DNA of 64,000 nucleotides, from assembly GCF_003955715.1 (NCBI RefSeq), contig NZ_CP034463.1:9610001-9674000 (forward strand), in the 5' to 3' direction. Shown one piece after another: positions 1 through 14,257 of this stretch. The notes beneath the pieces were generated by a model. That model saw only the letters and a program-made list of their open reading frames with translations, made no database searches and was not told where the DNA came from. The position numbers and the translations under genes were made by a program. The DNA is from Streptomyces aquilus. Lineage in GTDB: Bacteria; Actinomycetota; Actinomycetes; Streptomycetales; Streptomycetaceae. How positions within the stretch are numbered: position 1 is the stretch's first letter; every line of letters starts with the position of its first letter.

Positions 1-600
1 GGCTTCCGTCTCCGGCAGACCGGTCACGCGGTGCGCGCTCAGTGCCTCGAACAGTCCGTTGTCCTCGGGTCCGTCCCTCAGAGCGATGACCACGCCCAGG
101 GAGTCGGCATGCAGGCGGCGCGCGGTGAAGGCGAGCGCCTCGGCCGACTCGCGGTCCAGCCAGTGAGCGTCGTCCACCAGCAACAACAGCGGCTGCTCGG
201 CGGCGGCGTCCGACAGCAGCGTCAGTGTCGCCAGTCCGACCAGATAGCGGTCCGCGGGCGGCCCCGACACCACGCCCAGGGCCGCGTCCAGCGCGGCCCG
301 CTGTGGCCCGGGCAGCCGGTCCGCCCGGTTCAGGAACGGCCGTAGCAACCGGTGCAGTGCGCTGAAGCCGAGACCGGTCTCGGCCTCGACCGGGATCAGG
401 CGGATCACGTGGAGTTCCGTGGCCTGTTCAGCGGCGTACTCCAGCAGCCGGGTCTTGCCGATCCCGGCCTCGCCGCTCAGCACGAGGACGGCGCCGAGGC
501 CGTCGCGCACGGCGTCGAGCAGACGGCCGATGGCCGCGCGTTCGGTGTGGCGGCCGACCATCGGTGGCCCAGATGCACGGTGGACGTCGTTCCACGCCAT
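1..600 (-). CDS. LAL-type LuxR family ATPase regulator, N-terminal part (cut by window edge)
   Basis: An open frame runs leftward from an ATG at 598-600 off the left edge, giving about 200 residues. Residues 14-20 begin the usual VGR-type start of this family. A Walker A motif (GEAGIGKT) is at about 43-50, and a Walker B stretch (LLLLVDDAH followed by W-L-D) lies near 135-145. This is the AAA/STAND-type ATPase domain found at the N terminus of large LAL regulators; the LuxR DNA-binding domain would lie beyond the edge. It sits 83 bp downstream of a second regulator of the same family on the same strand, so the two look like tandem paralogues. The target and ligand are unknown. Confidence in the family is high; completeness cannot be judged. 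Confidence 0.85.
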   Translation of the reverse strand, partial: MAWNDVHRASGPPMVGRHTERAAIGRLLDAVRDGLGAVLVLSGEAGIGKTRLLEYAAEQATELHVIRLIPVEAETGLGFSALHRLLRPFLNRADRLPGPQRAALDAALGVVSGPPADRYLVGLATLTLLSDAAAEQPLLLLVDDAHWLDRESAEALAFTARRLHADSLGVVIALRDGPEDNGLFEALSAHRVTGLPETEA

Positions 601-683
601 GAACCGATCCCCCCCTGTCGATGTGCTGACGGGGCAACGCTAGGAACGCCGCGCGGGCGGTGGCGAGCGTCATGTGACGGTGG

Positions 684-3398
684 TCAGCGCAGTGAGCCGA
701 CCACCGTGCGCAGCTCGGCGCGCGAGACCACGCCCAGTTTGGGGAAGATGCGGTGGAGATGTGAGCTGACGGTCCGGTGCGACAGGTAGAGCCGCTGGCC
801 TATCTCGCGGTTGGTCAGACCGTCGGCGGCGAGCTGGACGATCTGGAGTTCATGGGCGGTCAGCCGGTCCCGGGCGTCCGGGGCGCGGCGGCGGCTGGTC
901 TCACCCGAGGCCCGCAGCTCGCGGCGGGCCCGCTCACCCCAGGGGATCGCGCCGAGTGCGTCGAACATGTCCCGGGCGGCCCGGAGATGGTCGCGGGACT
1001 CGACACTGCGCCGTCGGCGCCGCAGCCATTCGCCGTACGCCAGATGCGTACGGGCCCTGATCAGGGGCCAGGCGCCGAGATCGGCGCTCAACGCGCCCCG
1101 GAAGAGCGGGTCGGCGTCCTCGTCGGCGGCCAACAGCGCCCGGACCAGGCGCAGTTCGGCGTGCAGGACCGGCGCGGAGGTCACCGTGGCGACCTCCTCC
1201 AGTTCCGTCACGACACCGAGCACGGTCTCCAGCCGCCCGCAGCGCGTGGCCGCGTCGACCAGGTCGCCCACGACCGTCAGCCGCAGGGCGACCTGGTAGG
1301 CGGGGTCGGCCGGATCGTGCAGTCGGCGGAAATGTCCCAAGGCCTCCTCGAACCGGCCCGCGCCGAGCGCGGCCAGTCCGCGGGCCATCGACGCGGTAGC
1401 CAGCACCGGGCGGGCCCCGACCGGCAGCCCGATCCTCTCCGCCTCCTCGGCCAGCGCCGAGGCGGCATCCTCCTCACCGCGCAGGGCGGCCAGCTTGGCC
1501 GCGGTGGCGGTCATCAACGCGTACATCGTCGTCTGGCTGGTTTCGCGCGCCAGCCGTCGCGCCTCCTCCGTCGCGGTGATCGCCGCGCCGAGATCGCCGA
1601 CCACGAGAGCGCTCCACGCGTCCGCGCCCACCGTCCGGGCCAGCAGCCCCAGGCGTCCCTGGGCGCGCAGCGGCACGCCGCCGGCCGCCGAGAACGCCCG
1701 AGCCAGATCGAAACCGCCGACAAGGAGCGAGGCGGTGCTGAGCATCCGGTAGGCGCGGCCGTCGTCGCCCTCCTTCAGGGCGACGCGCCGGGCCCGTTCC
1801 AGGACGAACGTGCCGCGTTCGACCGGTGCGGCGTAGGCGCAGATGGCCAGGCGCCACGGGTCGAGTTCGTCGAGGCCCATGCGCTCCACGGCCCGCAGGA
1901 CCGTGCGGCGCCCCGCCGGGCCGGGTTCGGACCAGAAGCACAACTGCGCGGCACTCCACAGGATCCGCAGCGCCAGTTCACGGTCCTCCGCGGCCATCTC
2001 CTGGGCGAGGGCCACCAGCGAGTGGGTGCCCGAGGCGTGGCTGTGCAGCCCCTCGTCGAAGCTGCCGCGCAGCCAGACGACCCTGGCGTGCTGCCGCCGC
2101 GACAGCGGCCCGGTGAGCGCCTGGTCCAGCAGCCGGTTCACCGTCTCGGGCCGGCCGAGTTCGACGGCGAAGTCGGCGGCACGCAACAGCCGTTCGGTCC
2201 GGCGCTCGGTGTCCTCGCTGAGCGCGGCCGCCTGTTCGAGGGTGGTGACGGCGGCCGCGATGCCGCCACGGTGTGCGGCCCGGTGAGCCGCGTCCTCCAA
2301 CGCCACGGCGACGCTCTCGTCCGGGTCGTCGGCCGCGGCGGCCCGGTGCCGCAACTGCCGGTCCGGCTGTTCGTGGAGTGCGGCGGCGAGCGCGGCGTGA
2401 GCGGCCTGGCGCACCTCGGCGGGCATGGTCTGGTGGATCGCCGACCGCATCAGCGGATGCCCGAAGCGCAGCTCCGCGCCCACGACCTGGACGAGCCGGG
2501 CGTGTACGGCCGGGTCGAGTTCCGCGGTTCCCGCTGCCCTGCCGGTCAGCTGCCGGGCCGCGCGGTAGATCTCGGGGAGCGACGGGCTGTCGTTGAGCGC
2601 CGCGATCCGCAGCAGACTGCGGGTGATCTCGGGAAGGGATTCCAGCCGGTCGGTGAAGGCCCGTTCGAGGCGCTCGGTGAGCGGCAGCTGGGACACGTGC
2701 GGATCGGCCGACGCGCCCAGGGTGCGGGAGAGTTCGGTCAGCGCCAGAGGATTCCCGGCCGCCTCCGCCAGCAGGCGGCGATGCGCGGTCGGCCGCAGCT
2801 GTGGTGCATGGTCCGCCAAAAGCTGCGTGGCCTGGGCGTCCGTGAGCGGACTGAGGGATACGGAGGTGAGTTCGTCGGAGTTGAGCCGTGACCGGTAGCC
2901 GTCGCGGGCGGCACCCACCAGGACCACCGGCTCCGTGCCGACCCTTCGCGCCACGAAGGCAAGGACACTGGCGGTGGCGTCGTCGAGCCACTGGGCATCG
3001 TCGATCAGGACCAGCACCGGTGCGGTCGCGGCGGCGTCGGCCAGGAGGTTGAGCACCGCCAGACCGACCAAGCAGACGTCGGGGACACCGGTCTCGGCGT
3101 GTCCGAGAGCGGCGTCCAGTGCCTGCCGGTCCGATGCGGCGAGGTCGGCGGCTCCGGTGGCGAGTGGCCGCAGGACGAGCTGTAGACCGGCGTAGGCGAT
3201 GTCGCTCTCGGCTTCGGCACCGCTGGTCCGCAGGACCTGGTAGCCGAGTTCCTCGGCGAGGACGGCGGTCCGGGTGAGCAGCGCCGTCTTCCCGATGCCG
3301 GGCGCCCCCCGGACGAGCACCGCGGCTCCGTGGCCGCGCGGTTCGGCCAGCAGCCGGCGCAGCAGCTGCAACTGATCGTCCCGACCGATGAGCTCCAC
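684..3398 (-). CDS. LAL-type LuxR family transcriptional regulator
   Basis: The 904-residue protein has the normal layout of a large ATP-binding LuxR regulator. Walker A (GAPGIGKT) is at 31-38, Walker B (VLVLIDDAQW) at about 128-137, there is a long helical middle section of the TPR-like kind, and the last 60 residues form a LuxR helix-turn-helix containing LTNREIGQRLYLSHRTVSSH. The start is probably GTG at 3398 with a G-rich Shine-Dalgarno just upstream, although spacing is tight. Proteins of this family switch operons on after binding a small ligand and ATP. The neighbours are a second LAL gene downstream and an LLM oxidoreductase ending 113 bp upstream. Which of these it controls cannot be read from the sequence. 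Confidence 0.9.
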   Translation of the reverse strand: MELIGRDDQLQLLRRLLAEPRGHGAAVLVRGAPGIGKTALLTRTAVLAEELGYQVLRTSGAEAESDIAYAGLQLVLRPLATGAADLAASDRQALDAALGHAETGVPDVCLVGLAVLNLLADAAATAPVLVLIDDAQWLDDATASVLAFVARRVGTEPVVLVGAARDGYRSRLNSDELTSVSLSPLTDAQATQLLADHAPQLRPTAHRRLLAEAAGNPLALTELSRTLGASADPHVSQLPLTERLERAFTDRLESLPEITRSLLRIAALNDSPSLPEIYRAARQLTGRAAGTAELDPAVHARLVQVVGAELRFGHPLMRSAIHQTMPAEVRQAAHAALAAALHEQPDRQLRHRAAAADDPDESVAVALEDAAHRAAHRGGIAAAVTTLEQAAALSEDTERRTERLLRAADFAVELGRPETVNRLLDQALTGPLSRRQHARVVWLRGSFDEGLHSHASGTHSLVALAQEMAAEDRELALRILWSAAQLCFWSEPGPAGRRTVLRAVERMGLDELDPWRLAICAYAAPVERGTFVLERARRVALKEGDDGRAYRMLSTASLLVGGFDLARAFSAAGGVPLRAQGRLGLLARTVGADAWSALVVGDLGAAITATEEARRLARETSQTTMYALMTATAAKLAALRGEEDAASALAEEAERIGLPVGARPVLATASMARGLAALGAGRFEEALGHFRRLHDPADPAYQVALRLTVVGDLVDAATRCGRLETVLGVVTELEEVATVTSAPVLHAELRLVRALLAADEDADPLFRGALSADLGAWPLIRARTHLAYGEWLRRRRRSVESRDHLRAARDMFDALGAIPWGERARRELRASGETSRRRAPDARDRLTAHELQIVQLAADGLTNREIGQRLYLSHRTVSSHLHRIFPKLGVVSRAELRTVVGSLR

Positions 3399-3510
3399 GT
3401 TCCCCCCATCAGACCGGGTCGCCGGACCCGGCCTGGTCGACGGTCAGGGTACTGTGCCGCGTCCGACGATCTGAAGAACGGCCCGGGCCGCGACGGCTCC
3501 GCTTCCGGCG

Positions 3511-4392
3511 TCAGGTGAGTTGCGGCGCCACCTCGGAGGCGACCCACTCCATGGCCTTCTCGACGTGTTCAGCCGCGATGGGCAGCCACAAGGTGCAGGC
3601 GGTGAGCCCTGCTTCGGCGAGCCGCCCCAGGTCGTCGGCGACACTCGCCGCGCTGGGAGTGGTGCCGCCGAGCGGCCGTCCCGGTGGCGTTGTCACCGCG
3701 GGGACACCAGGGGGAGTGAGGAATACGGCCGAAGCGAGCGTCAGCCGGTCGGCGTCCTTCGCGCCGCCGAGGTCACTCAGGCGGCGCCGCACGTCGGTGA
3801 CCTCCGCGGCGTCGACACCTGTGCCGTACCAGCCGTCACCGAAACGCAGCGCCCGGCGCAGGGCGGCGTCACTGTGTCCGCCGACCCACACGGGCGGACC
3901 GCCGGCGGTGACCGGAGGCACTCCCAACCGCGCTCGGCGCAGGGTGGTGAACGGCCCGTCGAAGTCCGCGGGGCGCTGCGCCCACAGGGCCTTGGCCGCG
4001 GCGAGGTGGTCGTCGGTACGCGCACCACGCTCACGGGCGGGTACACCGACGGCGGCGAATTCGTCGGGATTCCAGCCGGTGCCGACGCCCAGGAGCAAGC
4101 GGCCTCCGGACACGACATCCAGCGTGGCCGCCTGGTTGGCGAGCACCACCGCCGGGTAGAACGGCGCGACGAGCACGGACGTCAGCAGCCGCAGGCGCGT
4201 CGTCGCCCCCGCCACGGCCGAGAGCAGCACCAGCGGATCCGTGTCGAGGCCGAAACCGCTGTCCAACAGGCGGTTGCCGACCGCGACGTGATCGAAGCCC
4301 AGGTCTTCGGCATGGCGTGCGGCGCGGAGCACGGCGGCTCCGTCGTCGACCGGCCAGCGCGGCTGAAGGGAAACACCGAGGCGCAGGGGCAT
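3511..4392 (-). CDS. LLM class (luciferase-like) F420/flavin-dependent oxidoreductase
   Basis: The 293-residue protein shows the luciferase-like monooxygenase fold: the N-terminal LRLGVSL strand, the ARHAEDLGFDHVAVG segment, and the pair LDVVSGGRLLLGVGTGWN followed by EF. That last pair is typical of F420-dependent members in actinomycetes. The C terminus contains a repeated LGRLAEAGLTACTLWLP barrel strand. Substrate and cofactor choice (F420 or FMN) cannot be settled from sequence. It is transcribed in the same direction as the LAL regulators downstream but is separated from them by more than 100 bp. The GH62 gene upstream has its own terminator between them, so this gene probably has its own promoter in the short 4393-4488 gap. 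Confidence 0.85.
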   Translation of the reverse strand: MPLRLGVSLQPRWPVDDGAAVLRAARHAEDLGFDHVAVGNRLLDSGFGLDTDPLVLLSAVAGATTRLRLLTSVLVAPFYPAVVLANQAATLDVVSGGRLLLGVGTGWNPDEFAAVGVPARERGARTDDHLAAAKALWAQRPADFDGPFTTLRRARLGVPPVTAGGPPVWVGGHSDAALRRALRFGDGWYGTGVDAAEVTDVRRRLSDLGGAKDADRLTLASAVFLTPPGVPAVTTPPGRPLGGTTPSAASVADDLGRLAEAGLTACTLWLPIAAEHVEKAMEWVASEVAPQLT

Positions 4393-4488
4393 GGGATTGC
4401 CTTTCGACGGCGGTCCGATGGCGACACGGCGATCGGCGACCGCCCTGTCGACACACCCAACTCCGGCACGGCCCCTGTTTCATCCCGA

Positions 4489-4521
4489 CGGAACCCCAGC
4501 CGGTGTGCGGCTGGGGTTCCG
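4489..4521. terminator. Strong stem-loop, probable terminator of the GH62 gene
   Basis: A perfect 14-bp inverted repeat (CGGAACCCCAGCCG / CGGCTGGGGTTCCG) encloses a five-base loop, 18 bp past the stop codon of the leftward GH62 gene. There is no T-run, as is common in Streptomyces. It would insulate GH62 from the LLM oxidoreductase gene downstream. Confidence 0.75.
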
Positions 4522-4539
4522 TGGATCAGGGGGTCGGCG

Positions 4540-6090
<1,551 letters not shown>

Positions 6091-6204
6091 TCATGGGAGA
6101 ACCTGCGGGCGGCGTCAATACTTCGCACAGGATTCGCGACCAGCAACTTTTACGGGGCTTGCGCCGCGGAGGGGTCACACCTCCGGGCTCCCCAACCGCC
6201 CTGG

Positions 6205-6455
6205 CATGTCGGGGACCTGGGGAAAAGAAAGTTCCCTGCGCGCGGCAACCCTTGGCGTGGCCTGTGACGACAAGGGGGCGGAACCGGCCAGCTCCGCCGC
6301 CCGGATCCGCGGACCTCGTGAACGGCCTGCAAGGAGAACCCCCTTCATGAACAACCCCGCGACGGTCGAGGGCGATGCCTGTGACCGGCTGGTGTCGGTG
6401 CGCAGCGGCAAGGTGCTGGACGACAACGGGTTCCATCGCCGACCGGCGAGGCACA
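6205..6455 (+). pseudogene. Decayed 5' copy of the CBM13-CE2 esterase gene
   Basis: The block from 6214 through the ATG at 6347 and on to about 6455 aligns with the leader and start of the esterase gene at 60555-62150. The shared parts are the upstream leader (see 6219-6275), a CAAGGAGA ribosome site, the first residues M-N-N-P (M-K-N-P in the intact gene), then directly ATVEGDACDRLVSVRSGKVLD against ATVDGDAYYRLVSVRSGKVLD. The signal peptide is missing, so about 28 residues were deleted. After KVLD the frame shifts, and a lectin-like SIADGEAQTTAA can be read in another frame. It is a relic, not a functional gene, and lies in the opposite orientation to its presumed source. Confidence 0.7.
6219..6275 (+). 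promoter_or_regulatory. Conserved leader element, copy A
   Basis: The segment holds a small inverted repeat around GAAAGTTCC, then GGCAACCCTT, then CTGTGAC and a CAAGG run. The same order, spacing and bases occur upstream of the intact CE2-like gene at 62221-62280 (minus strand). It may be an operator or a structured 5' untranslated region. Its function is unknown. Confidence 0.5.
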
Positions 6456-6492
6456 GACCACGGCCGCGCCAGAGCCGTACTTGTGCTCCGGG

Positions 6493-6510
6493 GGCCTGTC
6501 TCATCAGGCC
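6493..6510. terminator. Short stem-loop after the sugar ABC operon
   Basis: GGCCTG and CAGGCC enclose six bases, 22 bp beyond the stop of the last permease gene. The stem is only 6 bp, so this is a weak call. Confidence 0.3.
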
Positions 6511-6531
6511 GGGTCTGTGCCTCTCCGTGCG

Positions 6532-7419
6532 TTACTTGACGGAGCCCGCGGTCAGGCCCTTGCGCCAGAACCGCTGGAGACTGACGAAGGCGACGAGCAG
6601 CGGGATCAGCGACAGGAACGCACCGGTGATCGGCAGCAGCGGCGGCACTCCGTTGGCGAACTCCGAGCGCCACTGCACCAGGCCCACGGTGACGGGCTGT
6701 AGTGAGGGGGTGTTCAGCATGAGTGAGGGCAGCAGGTAGTTGTTCCAGATGCCGACGAACTGGAACAGGAAGACGGTGACCAGCGCCGGGGACATCAGCG
6801 GCAGGGCGATCCGGAAGAAGGTGCGCTGTTCGCCTGCTCCGTCGAGCCGTGCGGCCTCAAGGAGTTCGTCCGGCATGGACGCCGCGGCGAAGATCCGGCA
6901 CAGGTAGACGCCGAACGGACTGACACAGCTGGGCAGCAGCACCGACCAGTAGGAGTTGGTGATGTCCAGCTTGGCCATGAGCAGGAACAACGGCAGGGCG
7001 AACATCGGCGCCGGGATGAGAACCGAGGCGAGGATGACGTTGAACACGCTTTCGCGGCCGCGGAAGCTGAACTTGGACAGCGCGTAGCCGGCCATCGCGG
7101 ACAGCAGGGTGCCGACGGTGGCGCCGGCGAGGCTGTACAGGGCGCTGTTGGCGAGCCAGGTGGAGAAGATGCCGTCCTCGAAGCTGAACACGTCTTTGAT
7201 GTTGGTGACCAGGTCGAAGTGGGAGAACCACAGCGGCGTACCCGTGTAGAGGTAGCCCGAGGCCTTGGTCGAGGAGACGAACAGCCACCACAGCGGGATC
7301 AGCGTGTACAGGGCCATCAGGCCCAGCACGCCGTTGACGACGACCTTGCTCGCGATGTCGGTGCCGCGAAGGGCCGGTCGGGTCGGCCGGATCGGCCGGT
7401 CGGCACGGATCACGCTCAT
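6532..7419 (-). CDS. Carbohydrate ABC transporter permease (MalG/LacG type)
   Basis: The 295-residue protein has six hydrophobic segments and the cytoplasmic EAA loop (ELLEAARLDGAGEQRTFFRI followed by LPLMSP) that docks the transport ATPase. The start codon overlaps the stop of the upstream permease (ATGA at 7416-7419), which shows translational coupling; the frame open further upstream overlaps the other permease and is not used. With its partner it would form the membrane channel of a CUT1 sugar importer fed by the lipoprotein encoded upstream. No ATPase gene lies in the operon, which is usual in Streptomyces, where the shared ATPase MsiK serves many importers. Confidence 0.9.
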   Translation of the reverse strand: MSVIRADRPIRPTRPALRGTDIASKVVVNGVLGLMALYTLIPLWWLFVSSTKASGYLYTGTPLWFSHFDLVTNIKDVFSFEDGIFSTWLANSALYSLAGATVGTLLSAMAGYALSKFSFRGRESVFNVILASVLIPAPMFALPLFLLMAKLDITNSYWSVLLPSCVSPFGVYLCRIFAAASMPDELLEAARLDGAGEQRTFFRIALPLMSPALVTVFLFQFVGIWNNYLLPSLMLNTPSLQPVTVGLVQWRSEFANGVPPLLPITGAFLSLIPLLVAFVSLQRFWRKGLTAGSVK

Positions 7420-8396
7420 TCCATCGCTCCCTTGCGCTGGTTGAACTTGAGAAACCCGAACGAGAGCACGAGAGTGATCAGCGCGAGCACGACGGACTCG
7501 GCAGCGGCCAGGTTCTGGCCGCCCACGTCCATGCCCAGGGTCGTGTTCATGATGGGGGTGAACTTCGGGTCGACGCCCGGGATGCGCGCACCGACCAGCA
7601 CCGCCGGCTCGGTGTACATCTGTGCCGTTCCGATGATGGAGAAGACCGTGGTCAGCACCAGCGCGGGACGTACCAGCGGGATCTTCACCGCCCACGCCAG
7701 GCGCCATCCGGTGCAGCCGTCGAGCGCGGCGGCCTCTGTCACCTCGGCGGGGATCGTCTGGAGCGCGGAGTAGATGATCAGCATGTTGTAGCCGGTCCAG
7801 CCCCACGTGATCATGTTCCCGATCGAGACCGGAACCCACGACGGCGACAGGAAGTCGGTGGTGATCCCGATGTGGGACAGCGGTCCGGTGAACGGCGAGA
7901 GGTCTTTCACCAGGAGGAAGGACCACATCACCGCGGCGATGGCCCCCGGCAGCGCGTAGGGCAGGAAGAACGTGAGCCGGTAGGTCTTCCGCAGCCGGGC
8001 CGAGCGGGAGTCCAGCAGGAGCGCGAGCAGGAGGGCGAGGCCGAGCATGACCGGGACCTGGACGCAGCCCAGCAGCACGACCCGGACGATCGACGCCATG
8101 AAGTCGTGGTCGCTGAAGGCGTCGGCGTAGTTGGACAGTCCCGTGAACTCCGTGGACGCCGCACCGCCGAACAGCCCGGCGCGGTGGACGGTGAAGAAGC
8201 TCTGGTAGATGGCGTAGCCGATCGGCGCGACCATCATGGTCAGGAAGAGCACCGCGAACGGCGCCAGGAAACCCGACGCGGTCAACGCGCTGCGGCGGCC
8301 GGTGCGCCGCGGTCGGCCGGCGGGGGAGAGGCGGCGGGTGACCGCGGGCACCGGCCGCGGCGGTGACGCGGTCCGGATGCTGCTGGGACTGCTCAT
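7416..8396 (-). CDS. Carbohydrate ABC transporter permease (MalF/LacF type)
   Basis: The 326-residue protein begins at ATG 8396 (MSSPSSIR). The open frame further upstream is Arg/Ser/Pro-rich low-complexity translation and is rejected. A basic N-terminal tail is followed by six membrane helices, beginning LAPFAVLFLTMMVAPIGYAI. The EAA motif reads VTEAAALDGCTGWRLAWAVKIP. It overlaps the next permease by 4 bp, so the two subunits are made together. It lies 100 bp downstream of the binding-protein gene. The galactosidase encoded first in the operon suggests galactosides as the cargo, which is inference. Confidence 0.9.
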   Translation of the reverse strand: MSSPSSIRTASPPRPVPAVTRRLSPAGRPRRTGRRSALTASGFLAPFAVLFLTMMVAPIGYAIYQSFFTVHRAGLFGGAASTEFTGLSNYADAFSDHDFMASIVRVVLLGCVQVPVMLGLALLLALLLDSRSARLRKTYRLTFFLPYALPGAIAAVMWSFLLVKDLSPFTGPLSHIGITTDFLSPSWVPVSIGNMITWGWTGYNMLIIYSALQTIPAEVTEAAALDGCTGWRLAWAVKIPLVRPALVLTTVFSIIGTAQMYTEPAVLVGARIPGVDPKFTPIMNTTLGMDVGGQNLAAAESVVLALITLVLSFGFLKFNQRKGAME

Positions 8397-8496
8397 GGAA
8401 ACCTCGCTGGGCGGTTCGTCGTCAGGGAGCGGGTCCCCGCGGCGCTCGACACGGGCGGCCGCGGGAATCCCTCGGGGCGTCTGGAGTTCCGCTGCC

Positions 8497-9798
8497 TCAG
8501 CTGTTGGTGACCGACAGCCCGAGCTTCTTGATCGCGGCGACCGTCGAGGCCTGCACCTTGGTGACCGCGTCCGGCAGGGTGCCCTGACCGATGGCAGCGG
8601 TGAAGTCTGTCTCGACCTGCTGGAAGGTCGGGCCGTTGGTCCAGGTGCTGGGCACCTGCGCGGCGGAGGCCTTGTACACGTCACCGACCTTCTGACCGCC
8701 GAAGTACGGGTCACCCCCCGTGAGGGACGGGTCTTCCTGTCCGGCCTTCGACGCCGGGTACAGGCCGCCTTGGATGCCCGTCTTCACGGCCTGCGGGTCA
8801 CTGGACAGGAAATCGGCGAACTGCACTGCTTCCTTGGGCGTCTTGCACCCGGTCATCACCGAGGTGGCCGAGCCGCCGCTGCTGGCGCTCTTGCCGTCGC
8901 CGGCCGCCCAGGTCGGCATCGGGGCCACCCGCCACTTGCCGGACAGGTTCTGGAGGTCCGACTTCAGACCGCCGGCGGCCCAGGCCGCGCCGACGAACGT
9001 CAGCACCTTGCCGGCTTCGGAGGCCTTGTTGAACTGCGGGTCCCAGGCGCTGCCGCTCTTCGCCACCAGGCCCTGGTCCTTCAGGTCCTGCCAGTACGAG
9101 GCGACCTTGCGGGTGCCGGGGTTGTCGATGCTGACGGTCCAGCTGTCTCCCTTGGTCGAGTACCAGGACTGGCCGGTCTGGAGGGTGAAGGACGCCAGAC
9201 CGCCGGCGTCGGCGAGTATGGTGCCGAACTTCACGCTGCGGTCGGCGGTGGTGACCTTCTCGGCGTCGGCCTTGTACTCGGCCCAGGTGGCCGGCGGCTT
9301 GCTGATGCCGTACTTGGCGAACAGGTCCTTGCGGTAGAAGAGGACCATCGGGCCGACGTCCACCGGAACCCCGTAGATCTTGCCGCCGACGCTGGAGGCG
9401 GAGACGGCCGACGGGATGTACTTGTCCATGCCGTCGCTCGCGTACTGCGTGACGTCCATGACCGAGTTCTTCACGAGCATCGACGGGATGTTCTGGTACT
9501 CGATCTGGGCCAGGCACGGGCCCTTGCCGGCGGTGAGCGCGTTGCTGATCTGGGTGTAGCCGCCCTTGGGGCCCGACGGGATCTTCTTGAAGGTGATCTT
9601 GGTGTTCGGGTGGGAGGCGTTCCACTGGTCGACGATCTTCTCGTAGCCGGCCCAGCCCCAGAACTCCATGTTCACCGGCCCGGCCTGGCTCTTCTCCGAG
9701 TCGTCGGAGCCGCTGCTGCACGCGCCTAGGCCGGCCACGAGGAGTGCCGTGGTGGCGAACGTCAGGATTCTGCGGGTGCGTATGGTGGTGTAGTCCAT
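8497..9798 (-). CDS. Sugar ABC transporter substrate-binding lipoprotein
   Basis: The 433-residue protein starts at MDYTTIRTRR (ATG 9798, preceded by AGAAGG) and has a lipoprotein signal with the lipobox LGAC at about residues 25-28, followed by a Ser/Asp-rich linker. The rest is a family 1 extracellular sugar-binding protein: NMEFWGWAGYEKIVDQWNASHPN at the start of the mature domain (only its outline given here), GVPVDVGPMVLFYRKDLFAKYG in the hinge region, and ADFLSSDPQAVK near the C terminus. It would catch an oligosaccharide outside the membrane and pass it to the two permeases encoded downstream. It is 67 bp downstream of the beta-galactosidase gene. Confidence 0.9.
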   Translation of the reverse strand: MDYTTIRTRRILTFATTALLVAGLGACSSGSDDSEKSQAGPVNMEFWGWAGYEKIVDQWNASHPNTKITFKKIPSGPKGGYTQISNALTAGKGPCLAQIEYQNIPSMLVKNSVMDVTQYASDGMDKYIPSAVSASSVGGKIYGVPVDVGPMVLFYRKDLFAKYGISKPPATWAEYKADAEKVTTADRSVKFGTILADAGGLASFTLQTGQSWYSTKGDSWTVSIDNPGTRKVASYWQDLKDQGLVAKSGSAWDPQFNKASEAGKVLTFVGAAWAAGGLKSDLQNLSGKWRVAPMPTWAAGDGKSASSGGSATSVMTGCKTPKEAVQFADFLSSDPQAVKTGIQGGLYPASKAGQEDPSLTGGDPYFGGQKVGDVYKASAAQVPSTWTNGPTFQQVETDFTAAIGQGTLPDAVTKVQASTVAAIKKLGLSVTNS

Positions 9799-9865
9799 GC
9801 GAGGAAACCTTCTGTGACAGGGGCTGACTTGCTGGAAGGCCGATGGGCGGGCGGGCAAGGCCCGC

Positions 9866-13928
<4,063 letters not shown>

Positions 13929-13942
13929 GTCGGCTCTCCAAA

Positions 13943-13964
13943 ACTTTTATCGATCCACAAAAGT
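13943..13964. promoter_or_regulatory. Candidate LacI operator
   Basis: The 22-bp sequence ACTTTTATCGATCCACAAAAGT pairs at 9 of 11 positions around a central GATC, the usual size and central symmetry of LacI-family sites. An overlapping CCAC-AAAA-GTGG is at 13955-13966. It lies directly upstream of the lacI start and in the region shared with the divergent gene at 14258; the rest of this 329-bp gap contains a possible TTGACG -35 box at 14098-14103. Confidence 0.6.
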
Positions 13965-14257
13965 GGCGTCACTGTAGGACGGCCACCGCGGCAGGGCAAG
14001 ACTTCGCGTCACGGCCGTGATTCAGCCGTGACGGAGCACGGCGAGGGCGCGACGAGGAAGTTACGGCGGTTTTCCACGAGTTGAAGCGCACGGAGCATTG
14101 ACGGTCCCGGAAATGCGGCAGTAACGTCCCCGCCACGCCGGCCCCATGGATCGGTCCACGTGGGGGCGCCGGCTCCGCGCATGCTCCGCGCCCTCTCCAG
14201 CAGGCGGCGAGCGCCTTGCACAGACCTGGAGAGGTCTCGTCCTGAGGAGAGACTGAC

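Noticed and set aside
777..2891. 704-codon open frame on the plus strand
   Set aside because: It is the antisense shadow of the LAL regulator at 684-3398, with Gln/Gly/Arg-rich composition and no motifs.
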